Source: Methylocella tundrae (GTDB taxonomy: Bacteria; Pseudomonadota; Alphaproteobacteria; Rhizobiales; Beijerinckiaceae). Taken from it: a DNA stretch of 64,000 bases. Positions 54,289 through 62,437 of this stretch are shown in pieces. Position numbers and translations under genes: made by a program. The first letter of the stretch is position 1, and every line of letters begins with the position of its first letter. The stretch is taken from assembly GCF_038024855.1 (NCBI RefSeq), contig NZ_CP139089.1, positions 1,054,001-1,118,000 of the forward strand, written 5' to 3'. The notes under the pieces are model-generated. The model made no database searches and was not told where the DNA came from. It was given only the letters and a program-made list of their open reading frames with translations.

Positions 54289-54909
54289 TCAATCCAGCTC
54301 CAATCCCCGCAACGCTTCTTTCGTGTCGATATCGATCAGCGGCGCTTCATCCTCGACGTCGCATTCGACGAGACGCTTGCCAATGGAATCGATCAAGGCC
54401 CTCGCGCCGCGATCGCCATCGAGCTTTGCGACGGCCGGGAAAAGCGCCCGGCTGAGCAGCACCGGATTGCCGCGAACCCCTCCCCGCCTCGGCGCCGCCG
54501 CCAGCGGATTTTGCGGCGCGACGTCGGCGGCATGCACAAAGGCGGCGATGAGCCGGTCGATCAAGGCGCTGGACACGAGAGGCATGTCGCCGAGCAGGAT
54601 CAAGGCGCCAGCGCTCGCCGTCGGCAAGGCCGCGACGCCGCGCTTCAGCGAACTCGAAAGGCCGGCGGCGTAATCGGGGTTGATGGCGAAGGACAGATCG
54701 AGCCCTTGCAGCGCCGCCTCGACCTCGGCGCGGCGGTGGCCGGTGACGACGACGATGGGACGCGCCACGGATCGCAACGCCGCTTCGGCGACATGGCGCA
54801 CGAGCGGCTTGCCGCGCAAGACGGCGACGAGCTTTGTCGCTTCCTGGGCGTCCTTTGAAAAGCGCGTCGAGCGGCCCGCGGCGAGGATGATGGCGCCGAT
54901 TTCAGCCAT
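54289..54909 (-). CDS. MobA/MocA-type nucleotidyltransferase (molybdenum-cofactor cytidylyltransferase-like)
   Basis: A 206-residue protein with the NTP-transferase Rossmann start IGAIILAAGRSTRFSKD (GR-x-x-RF), the TKLVAVLRGKPLVRHVAEAAL segment, VVVTGHR, LLGDMPLVSS with the metal-binding Asp, and RGNPVLLSRALFP. These match MocA-type enzymes, which convert Mo-molybdopterin to its CMP-dinucleotide form for xanthine-oxidase-family hydroxylases. It overlaps the preceding molybdopterin-binding gene by 8 bp and ends the three-gene unit. Confidence 0.87.
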   Translation of the reverse strand: MAEIGAIILAAGRSTRFSKDAQEATKLVAVLRGKPLVRHVAEAALRSVARPIVVVTGHRRAEVEAALQGLDLSFAINPDYAAGLSSSLKRGVAALPTASAGALILLGDMPLVSSALIDRLIAAFVHAADVAPQNPLAAAPRRGGVRGNPVLLSRALFPAVAKLDGDRGARALIDSIGKRLVECDVEDEAPLIDIDTKEALRGLELD

Positions 54910-55915
54910 CGCCGGCCTGCCGCGGCTGCGGGCGCGACTTGATCTCGCCCAGAAGGCCGCCGACGCCCATGCGGCATATGTCTTCCCTACCGACGTCGAG
55001 GCCCGCCAGCAGCCGGTTCAGAACGAAGTCGAAGCCATTTTCCTTCGGCGAGCGCGCGCAGCCCGGGGCGCCGATGATCGGCTTTGGCGGCAAGCCCGGC
55101 AAATGTCCAATGAGAAGAAGATTACCTGGATCGACGGGCATGCCGAAATGCGCGATGCGGCCGCCCGACTTCTCAATCGCGCTTGGGATAACGTCGCGGC
55201 GATCGGTGATCGCGCTGGCTCCAAAGACGATGATGAGATCAGTTGAAGGCACAATGCGGCCGAGAGCGCCGACAAGGGCGCGGGTCTCATGGCCGACGCG
55301 CTCTTCGAGCGCGATGGTCGCTCCCGCGCCAAGCAGCCGCGCCCTGAGCGCGTCGAGCGTCTTTTCGACGATCGACGCTTTCAATCCCGGCAGCAGGGTC
55401 GAGACGACGCCGACGCGCAGTGGCTGGAAAGGGGCGATCCTGAGCGGCGCTTCGCCCGCGCTCGCGATCGCCCGGTCGAGAATCGCGCCGGAAATGGCGA
55501 AAGGAATGATCTTCACCGTCGCCGCCATGTCGCCCGCGATAATCTTTTGAAACACCGGCAAGGTGGCGACGGTGACGCTTTCGTCAACGACATTGACGCG
55601 ATCGATAGCCGCCGCGTCCACGACAAGAATCCCGCTGCGTTCGGCGATAAGGTTGCAGCGGCCGGTGAAGGCTTTATCGAGGCGAAGATGAGTTCCGGCA
55701 AGCCGTCGCGCGATGCGTCGGGCCGCCACATTCTCCTCGACGTCGCCGGCTTCGATCTCAGCCACGATAATCTCGGCGACGCCCGCGGCATTCAGCGCGG
55801 CGATATGATCCGCGCCAATGCGTTCGCCTTTCTTCAAGTTCAATCCTGGACGTCTGATGGCATGAGCGAGCAAGGCGCCTTCGGCCTTTTCAACCAGAAC
55901 CGGGCCAAATCTCAT
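54902..55915 (-). CDS. Molybdopterin-binding protein (MoeA/MogA-like domain)
   Basis: 337 residues, cytoplasmic. The N-terminal ~170 residues resemble the MoeA-like lid (LLAHAIRRPGLNLKKGERI, then AAGVAEIIVAEI). Residues ~170-320 are the molybdopterin-binding fold (LRVGVVSTLLPG, STDLIIVFGASAITDRRDVIPSAIEKSGGRIAHFGMPVDPGNLLLIG, then PIIGAPGCARSPKENGFDFVLNRLLAG). In relatives this protein is separate from or fused to the MocA-like transferase. It overlaps XdhC by four bases and the transferase by eight, so all three are coupled. It likely presents the cofactor for nucleotide addition. Confidence 0.85.
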   Translation of the reverse strand: MRFGPVLVEKAEGALLAHAIRRPGLNLKKGERIGADHIAALNAAGVAEIIVAEIEAGDVEENVAARRIARRLAGTHLRLDKAFTGRCNLIAERSGILVVDAAAIDRVNVVDESVTVATLPVFQKIIAGDMAATVKIIPFAISGAILDRAIASAGEAPLRIAPFQPLRVGVVSTLLPGLKASIVEKTLDALRARLLGAGATIALEERVGHETRALVGALGRIVPSTDLIIVFGASAITDRRDVIPSAIEKSGGRIAHFGMPVDPGNLLLIGHLPGLPPKPIIGAPGCARSPKENGFDFVLNRLLAGLDVGREDICRMGVGGLLGEIKSRPQPRQAGDG

Positions 55916-56934
55916 GCCGCGCGTCCGGATTGCGCCATGTGCGGACCGCGGCGCAGGGCCTCGATGATTTCGCCGAGAATGGCGACGGCAATCTCAGGCG
56001 GACTACGGGCGCCGATGTCGAGCCCGATCGGCGCGTGAATGCGGCCAAGCGAAGCCTCACTGAAACCGGCGGCGCGCATACGCTCCAGCCGCCGCGCATG
56101 GGTCTTTCGCGATCCGAGGGCGCCGATATAAAAACAATCCGCGCGTAAAGCCCGGATGAGGGCTTCGTCATCGATGCGCGGTTCATGCGTGAGCAGCACG
56201 ATCGCCGTCGCCGCATCGAGACTGACCGAGGCGAATGCGTCCTGCGGCCATTCCGCGACGAGTTCGGCGCCCGGAAAACGGTCCGCCGTCGCGAAAGCCG
56301 TGCGCGGATCGATGATGACGGGATCGAAGCCGGCAAGCCGCGCCATCGGCGCCAAAGCCTGCGAAATATGCACGGCGCCAACCGCTATGATGCGCGCGGG
56401 GGGCGCGTAAACGGTGATGAAGACGGCTCGCCCATCCTCTTGCGCGAGGCCGCTTTCGCGCCGGCGCAGCTGCACCGCCACTTTTTCCGCCAAAGCATCG
56501 GTGGCCAGATTGTCCGACCGAACCAGCCGCTCAGCGCCGGAGCCAAGATCGGTCACAATCGCGCAAGGGCGCCGCGCCGCGCGTTCGGCATTGATCCGTT
56601 CGAGGATTTCCGCATCAAGCTGGCGCACATGAACCTTTATGCGGCCGCCGCAGGAAAGGCCCGCCCTCCAGGCGGTCTCGTCCGCGACGCCGAACTCTAG
56701 CATATGCCGGCTCTTCGCCCCGATCGCCGCCAGCGCCTGCGTCACCACCTCGCCTTCGACGCAGCCGCCGGAGACCGAGCCGAGGAAATTGCCTTCGGCG
56801 TCGACGACGAGATGACTGCCGACCGGCCGAGGCGCGGAGCCCCAGGTTTCCACGACGGTGGCTATGGCGAGGGCGCGCCCGGCAGACGTCCAGCGTTGCG
56901 CCTCGAGGAGAATATCGTCATCCGACGCCAGCAT
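55912..56934 (-). CDS. XdhC/CoxI family molybdenum-enzyme maturation factor
   Basis: 340 residues. The N-terminal XdhC_CoxI domain shows IATVVETWGSAPRPVGSHLVV, FLGSVSGGCVEGEVV and GLSCGGRIKVHV. The C-terminal Rossmann domain has IIAVGAVHISQALAPMARLAGFDPVIIDPR and a closing FYIGALGSRKTHARRLERM. Such proteins bind sulfurated molybdenum cofactor and insert it into xanthine dehydrogenase or CO-dehydrogenase-type hydroxylases. It is the first gene of the trio; the target enzyme is not encoded in the window. Confidence 0.92.
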   Translation of the reverse strand: MLASDDDILLEAQRWTSAGRALAIATVVETWGSAPRPVGSHLVVDAEGNFLGSVSGGCVEGEVVTQALAAIGAKSRHMLEFGVADETAWRAGLSCGGRIKVHVRQLDAEILERINAERAARRPCAIVTDLGSGAERLVRSDNLATDALAEKVAVQLRRRESGLAQEDGRAVFITVYAPPARIIAVGAVHISQALAPMARLAGFDPVIIDPRTAFATADRFPGAELVAEWPQDAFASVSLDAATAIVLLTHEPRIDDEALIRALRADCFYIGALGSRKTHARRLERMRAAGFSEASLGRIHAPIGLDIGARSPPEIAVAILGEIIEALRRGPHMAQSGRAA

Positions 56935-57097
56935 GGCGGACCTTCTGTTCGGACAAATTTCAAGGACAATATAGGGCGTCGGCCGAGAATTGTGCAGGTT
57001 TTGGCTATCATGCTGATATCAAAAACGCGACAGCGGCGCCAAGCAAGGCCTGCGCCGGAAAACTGCGCTTGGGAAGCTTTACTCCGGCATCCATTTA

Positions 57098-57124
57098 TCC
57101 GAAAATCGGCGCCCGGTTTTCGGA
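57098..57124. terminator. Candidate terminator hairpin after the HlyD/FUSC operon
   Basis: An 8-bp perfect stem (TCCGAAAA at 57098-57105, TTTTCGGA at 57117-57124, loop of 11 bases) begins 8 bp past the FUSC stop codon. The remaining ~160 bp up to the XdhC start hold no other feature I can name. Confidence 0.5.
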
Positions 57125-57132
57125 AATGATGC

Positions 57133-58263
57133 TCAATCGAGAGTTTCCGCCGTCTCGGATGGATTTGGCTCAAGCACCGCCATCACGAGCGAAACGGCAA
57201 GCAGCAGCAAAAGCCCGAAAAAGATGCCCCCGAGACGCTCGAGACCGGGCCAGATGCTCGTCGGCGCCCCGAATCCCTGCACGAGCGTCATGATGAACAC
57301 GATCGCCGCTTGCGTGCCGACATAGCCGATGGCGCGCGGACTGGCCTGAACATGCGACCCGACCCAGACGCCCGCGCACAGCGTCAGAAGCCAAGGCAGA
57401 AACTGCGTCAGCGGCAGGGCGAGGCAAACGAGCGCGATGAGCCCGCCAAAAGAGCAGCCGATCAAGCGGTGGATGGCGCGGGCCACCATGATGCGGCCTG
57501 GATCGCGCGCCGTATCGGACGGCGCCGGAACCGCCATGACGGCCGCGATCGTGATCGCCATTTGCGACAGACTCGGCAACTCGAACCAGGCCCAGACCGG
57601 CGGGATCAGCATCACCGTGACGCCGCTTCTCAGGGCGTGCAGCGCCGCCGGCCAATGCGCGCCGAAAACCGCGCGCCAGCCAGGGGGCTTCGCCGGCTCC
57701 GGGCCACCGTCTCGCGGCTCGAGAAGGAAAGCGAGCAGAACGGCCGCGCAGACGCCGATAACGACCTCGATGACCCGATAGGCAGCGAAATGGAACGTCC
57801 CCGCGGGCGCGGTCAGCGATGTCAGGACGATCAAGTTGAACGTGATCGAGCCAAGCAGCCAGGCATAGCCATGCGGGCTCAGCTGAAATCCAAGCATGCC
57901 GAGCGATGTCGCGAGCAGGAGAAAAACGCAACAGGCGACCTGATCATAGGCGAGCCACGACGCCATGGCCACGCCGATCAAGGCTCCAGCCACCGTCCCG
58001 ATGATGCGCAGGGCGCCTTTCTTGACGGAGGCGGGGCGGGTCGCCTGGCTGGACATGAAAGCGCTGATTCCCGCCCACCAGACGTTATCGACATGCATCG
58101 CCAGCGCGATGACCGTCGCGAGACCGACGGATAGAGCGGCGCTGGCGGAAAACCTCGCCCGCGGTCCCGTGAGGCTCAGCTCCTTCAGATCCGCGATCAG
58201 CGCATCGAGGAAGTCGAAGAAGCCTCGCGCCTCGCGCGCCACCGCCCTCGTCAGGACGTTCAC
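57133..58263 (-). CDS. FUSC-family inner-membrane efflux protein
   Basis: 376 residues with two blocks of about five hydrophobic segments each (SASAALSVGLATVIALAMHV ... VVIGVCAAVLLAFLLEP; HALRSGVTVMLIPPVWAWFEL ... FGLLLLLAVSLVMAVLEP), the duplicated FUSC layout of AaeB/p-hydroxybenzoate-type pumps. VDNVWWAGISAFMSSQATRPASVKKGALRIIGTVAGALIG is the family signature region. The GTG start overlaps the HlyD stop by four bases (GTGA). With the upstream HlyD protein it likely exports aromatic acids or related compounds; no outer-membrane partner is adjacent. Confidence 0.86.
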   Translation of the reverse strand: MNVLTRAVAREARGFFDFLDALIADLKELSLTGPRARFSASAALSVGLATVIALAMHVDNVWWAGISAFMSSQATRPASVKKGALRIIGTVAGALIGVAMASWLAYDQVACCVFLLLATSLGMLGFQLSPHGYAWLLGSITFNLIVLTSLTAPAGTFHFAAYRVIEVVIGVCAAVLLAFLLEPRDGGPEPAKPPGWRAVFGAHWPAALHALRSGVTVMLIPPVWAWFELPSLSQMAITIAAVMAVPAPSDTARDPGRIMVARAIHRLIGCSFGGLIALVCLALPLTQFLPWLLTLCAGVWVGSHVQASPRAIGYVGTQAAIVFIMTLVQGFGAPTSIWPGLERLGGIFFGLLLLLAVSLVMAVLEPNPSETAETLD

Positions 58264-59225
58264 GGAAAGATCGCCACGCGGGCGTCGGCGCCCATATAAA
58301 GATTGGCGGGAGGATCGATCAGGGTCAGCGTGACCGGAAACCTCCGCTGCAAGCGGATCCAGTCCGTCGTCGGCGCGACGTAAGGCAAAAGCTTGTCCGC
58401 GCCCTCATCGCGGCTGATGCCTCGCGCAACGCCCGCGATGCGCGCGCGATGCAGCCGCCAAGGCTCTGAATCGAGCCACACCCAGGCGATTGCGCCGATC
58501 TTGAAATGACGAATGTAATCCTGCTTGTAATTGGCGATGATGCGCCAGCCCGTCGCGGCGACAATGCCGATCAGCGGCTGATTCGCGGTCCCCGTGTCTC
58601 CAACCCGCACGGTCAGATTATTGATCGCGCCGTCGATCGGCGCGGGCGCTTTCGTGCGCGCCAGGCGCCACTCGGCGGTGGCCATTTCCGCCTCCGCCTT
58701 GCGCAGGGAGGCTTGATGCATGACGGCGGTCGCTCTCGTTGCGGCGACGGCGGATTGCGCCGAGGATAGCGCCGCCTGCGCCCGGCTCAGCGCGTCATTG
58801 GCCCTGTCGATGGTCGCTTGAGACACGTCATCGACCGCGCTGAGGCTGGCCGCGCGCTGCTGGGTGATTCGCGCGAGGCCGAGCGCCGATACCGCCGCCT
58901 TGACTGCATCGTTCGCGGCTGCGATCGAGTCTTGATCGACCTGAACCTGCGCCTTCGCTTCATCGATCTCGGCCGCGAACTGATTGACGGCGAGTTGAAA
59001 TGGAACCGGGTCGATTTCGATGAGCGGATCACCCGCCTTGATCCATTGATTATCGGCCACGTGGACGGCGATGATCCGGCCCGTCACTTGCGGGGCCACG
59101 GCGACGAGGTCGGAACGGACGTAAGCGTCGTCCGTGTAGGCGACAAAGCTGGTGACGGCTTCATAGAGCGCGAAAAGCGCAATGAACGCGGCGGCGATCA
59201 GGGCAATGCGGTATGCTCGCGTCAC
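58260..59225 (-). CDS. HlyD/EmrA-type membrane fusion protein
   Basis: 321 residues with an N-terminal membrane anchor (IALIAAAFIALFALYEAV), the biotinyl-lipoyl half-motifs VAPQVTGRIIAVHVADNQWIKAGDPLIEIDP and PAPIDGAINNLTVRVGDTGTANQPLIGIV, and a long alpha-hairpin between them (~85-180, heptads of Ala/Gln/Asp). The C-terminal barrel has RFPVTLTLIDPP and GADARVAIFP. It forms the periplasmic adaptor for the FUSC protein encoded directly after it. The GTG start has CAGGGAG about a dozen bases upstream. Confidence 0.9.
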   Translation of the reverse strand: MTRAYRIALIAAAFIALFALYEAVTSFVAYTDDAYVRSDLVAVAPQVTGRIIAVHVADNQWIKAGDPLIEIDPVPFQLAVNQFAAEIDEAKAQVQVDQDSIAAANDAVKAAVSALGLARITQQRAASLSAVDDVSQATIDRANDALSRAQAALSSAQSAVAATRATAVMHQASLRKAEAEMATAEWRLARTKAPAPIDGAINNLTVRVGDTGTANQPLIGIVAATGWRIIANYKQDYIRHFKIGAIAWVWLDSEPWRLHRARIAGVARGISRDEGADKLLPYVAPTTDWIRLQRRFPVTLTLIDPPANLYMGADARVAIFP

Positions 59226-59354
59226 GCTGCGTCTAAACTCCCTGCGGCTGCGAACCCGCGCGGGGTCGAGTGGCCGTTGCAGCGCAGTTTACGGCATTCT
59301 CATCGCTAAGCGAAGAGCGCGTCGGCGATCTCGCCGCACCTGACGATCTGTTGG

Positions 59355-60995
59355 TTAAGCGCTCCTGGAGGAGGACGCTGGATCAACGTCATGCTTCAAA
59401 ACAGGAGCTACGGCGGAGCTTTCCAGAGGAGAAACCTCCGTGCGGGCGGTGAGCGGATCGCTCACCGGACGGCGCTCGGCGATCAGGGTCTCGATGTCGG
59501 TGGCGACTTCCGACCATCTGCGCAGGGGAGCCGCTTCGATGCGGCGCTGAAACAATCGACGCGTCGAGGGGTTCAGAAGCCGCTCAAGAGCCTCTTTCAT
59601 GTCCTCTCGATGATGCGGAGAAAAGGATACGCAAAGATCGCGGGCCACCGGCGCGATCGACTTCGAATTCGACGCCGCGCATGGTTTGCCAAACCAGAAA
59701 CTTTCGCCGACCGGCAGTCCCCATCCCTCGAAGTAGCTCGGAAATACGGTAAAGAGGCAGGAAGCGTAGAGCCAGCGCAGTTCATCATCGGTGGGCGCCT
59801 CGATGAACACGACGGGGCCGCCTTGAGCCAGTGCTTCAAGCTGCATCAAGGTCGCCTCGGCTTTCCAGCCGCGCCGTCCGGCGACGACGAGTTTTGGCAG
59901 GGCGGCGCCACGCTCCTCCGCGAGTTCGTTCCAGACGCCAAGGAGAGCGTGATGGTTCTTGCGGATCTCGATCGTCCCGACGCAGAGGACAAAATCCTGG
60001 CCTTCCAGAATTGCGAGCCGCGGCGACGCCAAGCCCGCGCGTTCGTTGCGTTCCGAACCCGGAAACTCGTCGGCCAGCGGCACGACCGAAGAGCAGGTGC
60101 GCGCGGGCGATTGATCGATCTCGCGCCTCGCCCGTTTCAGTTCGCTCCGGTTCAATTCGGTCGTCACGACGAAATGCGCGGGCAGGCGCAGCGCCTCGCG
60201 ATATTGCCGCGAGAAATCATGACCGGTGAAAGCCGGCATCGAAAGCGGGATCAAATCATGGAACAACACAATCAGATTGGCGCTGTTGGCGGCGGTCCGT
60301 TCGCAGAGATCGGCGATCCCCTTGTTGAGCCAGAACGCGCCGCCGATGAACAGGCTGTCCTGCGCCTTCACGTCCGGCATAGAGGCGTGGTGAGGGATGG
60401 GCAGCCGCCGCCGGCGCCTCGTAATGAGGCGTTGCACGCCCTCGCGGCTGAATTTGAAATCCGAGAAGGTTTCCTTGAGCAACGCAAAGGCCTTGTCGAT
60501 GTCGCCATCCGCCTCTTTCAGCAAGGCGCCGAGTTCGCACCATTTTTTGCGATGGAGACCGAAGACGCAAACAGCCGGATTCATTGAAAAAAGGCGGGTC
60601 GCGATCTCCAGCTGGACGCGCGGAATGCCAGCGCAGCTATCGTGCCAGATCGCGTGGCAAAGAACGTCGGTCAGATCGACATAAATGCGCGGAGCCAACG
60701 CTTCCAGAGCGGCCGGCACGCTGCTGGCGCAGCGCCGGCGGGCGTTGGTCCGGCCAGTTCCGAAGCCCTCGCGCGCGTCCCGCTCGTTCTCGCCAACCGA
60801 CAAACGCGGGCCGCCCATCGCCGGAGCAAACTTGAGAGCGGCATTCGTCAGCCACGCAAGGAGGAACGTGCGAACCGCATAGGGCAACGCAAGCGGCAAA
60901 CGCAAAGCACGCGTCAAGGCAAAACCTAGAAGGTCCGCCGCGCCCGAGAGTCCAGCTTTGTGAGCGTCGATGGTCTGCGAGAGATGAACAAGCAT
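59355..60995 (-). CDS. Glycosyltransferase family 4 protein, paralogue of the PKS-locus GT4
   Basis: 546 residues; ATG follows AAAAGGA at nine bases. The N-terminal ~100 residues are basic with one hydrophobic patch (LPYAVRTFLLAWLTNAAL). The enzyme core then begins IYVDLTDVLCHAIWHDSCAGIPRVQLEIATRL, with VLFHDLIPLSMPAF, FVLCVGTIEIRKNHHALLGVWNEL, GRRGWKAEATLMQL and FPSYFEGWGLPVGESFWFGKP as the donor-binding region. The order and wording of these blocks match the GT4 at 27722-29014. It stands apart from other glycan genes, so its acceptor is unknown. Confidence 0.86.
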   Translation of the reverse strand: MLVHLSQTIDAHKAGLSGAADLLGFALTRALRLPLALPYAVRTFLLAWLTNAALKFAPAMGGPRLSVGENERDAREGFGTGRTNARRRCASSVPAALEALAPRIYVDLTDVLCHAIWHDSCAGIPRVQLEIATRLFSMNPAVCVFGLHRKKWCELGALLKEADGDIDKAFALLKETFSDFKFSREGVQRLITRRRRRLPIPHHASMPDVKAQDSLFIGGAFWLNKGIADLCERTAANSANLIVLFHDLIPLSMPAFTGHDFSRQYREALRLPAHFVVTTELNRSELKRARREIDQSPARTCSSVVPLADEFPGSERNERAGLASPRLAILEGQDFVLCVGTIEIRKNHHALLGVWNELAEERGAALPKLVVAGRRGWKAEATLMQLEALAQGGPVVFIEAPTDDELRWLYASCLFTVFPSYFEGWGLPVGESFWFGKPCAASNSKSIAPVARDLCVSFSPHHREDMKEALERLLNPSTRRLFQRRIEAAPLRRWSEVATDIETLIAERRPVSDPLTARTEVSPLESSAVAPVLKHDVDPASSSRSA

Positions 60996-61165
60996 CTGAC
61001 ATGTCCTTTTAGATGGGCGACCGCCCGCATTCGCCGCCGCGTGATAGCGGGCGGTCGCGCAAGGGCGTTGCTCGGTTTGATCGAAGGGCGCTTAGGGCGT
61101 CCGAAATCCTTTCAGCCGTCCAAAAGCCCTATTCGTCCCGTTATGTATCTGTTTTTACGTATGTT

Positions 61166-61450
61166 TCAGTCGGACGCGCTCGACATGGGGAAGGTTGCGC
61201 CGCCGCCAACCCGCGCGGCTGAGAGGTCAAGCGGCCAGGCGCGCGTCAGCGTCAATTCGGCCTCGGCGTGGCGCGCCGCAATCGCCATAGGCGCGATCAG
61301 CACGATCGCCGCGACGGCAAAAGAGACGCCCCGCCACAACGCCCGGATGTGGAGAGAGAACTGCGGCAATGCGGCGTGCGTGTCGTCCCTGCGGGGGCGT
61401 GGATAACGTCGCGCGACCGTCTCATGGACAAAAGAACAACTGCGCAGCAT
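61166..61450 (-). CDS. Small single-pass membrane or secreted protein, unknown
   Basis: 94 residues, not recognised. AAGGAG five to six bases before the ATG makes it a real gene candidate. A basic N-terminal 35 residues are followed by one hydrophobic segment (WRGVSFAVAAIVLIAPMAIAARHAEA) that could be a late signal peptide or an anchor, then ~30 polar residues. Its translation start region lies directly beside the first of three palindromes shared with the divergent DUF6502 gene, so it is probably co-regulated with that operon. Confidence 0.6.
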   Translation of the reverse strand: MLRSCSFVHETVARRYPRPRRDDTHAALPQFSLHIRALWRGVSFAVAAIVLIAPMAIAARHAEAELTLTRAWPLDLSAARVGGGATFPMSSASD

Positions 61451-61460
61451 GGCGGCTCCT

Positions 61461-61539
61461 TGCGTGGGAATATTTCACACGCAAACATTACGTGGGTAAT
61501 TTTCCCACGTCAATGCGATTTGTGGGATTGTGTCCCACA
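61461..61539. promoter_or_regulatory. Three evenly spaced palindromic operators, consensus GTGGG-N7-CCCAC
   Basis: Core sites: 61464-61480 (GTGGG-N7-CACAC, extended to a near-perfect 23-bp palindrome at 61461-61483), 61492-61508 (GTGGG-N7-CCCAC, arms extended to 7 bp at 61490-61510) and 61522-61538 (GTGGG-N7-CCCAC, 6-bp arms). The spacings are 28 and 30 bp, close to three helical turns, which would place bound dimers on one face of the DNA. The sites fill the 114-bp gap between the divergent 94-residue gene and DUF6502. The first abuts the ribosome site of the former. Confidence 0.75.
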
Positions 61540-61564
61540 CCGATTTCCGTCATACGGTCAATCA

Positions 61565-62437
61565 ATGGATCATCCGCGAAACAACGCGCCGCCAAGCGCA
61601 GACAGGCTGCACGCACCGATCGCGCGACTGCTGCGTCCGCTCGTTCGGCTGTTCATCCGGAGCGGAATGACCTTTCCCGGCCTCGTTGATCTTCTGCGTG
61701 AGCTTTACGTGAACGTCGCGGAATATGATTTCGTCCTGCCCGATAAGGAGCAGACAGACAGCCGCGTCAGCCTGCTCACGGGCATTCACCGCAAGGAAGT
61801 GCGTCGTCTGCGCGGCGCCGGCGCGCCGATCAGCGCCACGCCCGCCGCCGTTTCGCGCGCGAGCCGCATCATTGCGCGCTGGCTCGCCGCGCCCGAATTT
61901 ACCGACGCCGAGGGCCGCCCGCTCGCCCTGGCGCGCGCCGCCGATCAAGGCTGCGCAGAGCCTTCGTTCGAGGCTCTTGTCGCATCCGTCACGCGCGACG
62001 TTCGCCCGCGCGCCGTGCTCGACGAATGGCTCGACCGCAAGCTCGTCGAGATCGACGCCGACGGCCGCATTGTCCTCGCCGAGTCGGCCTTCGTGCCGCA
62101 GGGCGGCTCGGATCAGCAGCTCTATTATTTTGGACGCAATCTGCATGATCACGTTGCGGCGGCGGTCGCCAATGTGCTCGGCGAAGGCCCACGCTTCCTG
62201 GAGCGGGCGGTGCATTACGATGGATTGTCGGACGGTTTGGCCGAGAGCCTCGAGAAACGCTCCCGCGAAATCGCCGTAGCGGCCTTGCAGGAGGCTAATC
62301 GCGAAGCCCATGCGGCTTGCGCGCAGGATCCCGGCGGCCGTCACCGCTGGATCATGGGGGTTTATATTTATCGCGACGAGGACGCCTCCGCCGAGGACGC
62401 GCCGCAGATCGAGGCGGGGGGAGACACGGCGTCTTGA
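61565..62437 (+). CDS. DUF6502-family protein, likely helix-turn-helix DNA-binding
   Basis: 290 residues from ATG 61565; there is no obvious ribosome site, so it may be leaderless or weakly translated. The N-terminal ~90 residues read as a winged-helix domain: RLFIRSGMTFPGLVDLLRELYVNVAE, then SRVSLLTGIHRKEVRRLRG, in which the second block looks like a recognition helix. The middle (ASRIIARWLAAPEFTDAEGRPLALA, SFEALVASVTRDVRPRAVLDEWLDRKLVE) and the C-terminal half are conserved in DUF6502 proteins. It is coupled to the DUF5666 gene by a four-base overlap. Binding of this protein to the palindromes upstream of its own gene is inference. Confidence 0.8.
   Translation: MDHPRNNAPPSADRLHAPIARLLRPLVRLFIRSGMTFPGLVDLLRELYVNVAEYDFVLPDKEQTDSRVSLLTGIHRKEVRRLRGAGAPISATPAAVSRASRIIARWLAAPEFTDAEGRPLALARAADQGCAEPSFEALVASVTRDVRPRAVLDEWLDRKLVEIDADGRIVLAESAFVPQGGSDQQLYYFGRNLHDHVAAAVANVLGEGPRFLERAVHYDGLSDGLAESLEKRSREIAVAALQEANREAHAACAQDPGGRHRWIMGVYIYRDEDASAEDAPQIEAGGDTAS

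Noticed and set aside
61268..61564. Upstream extension of the DUF6502 frame
   Set aside because: The extension runs through the palindromes and antisense to the 94-residue gene. The ATG at 61565 starts the conserved part.
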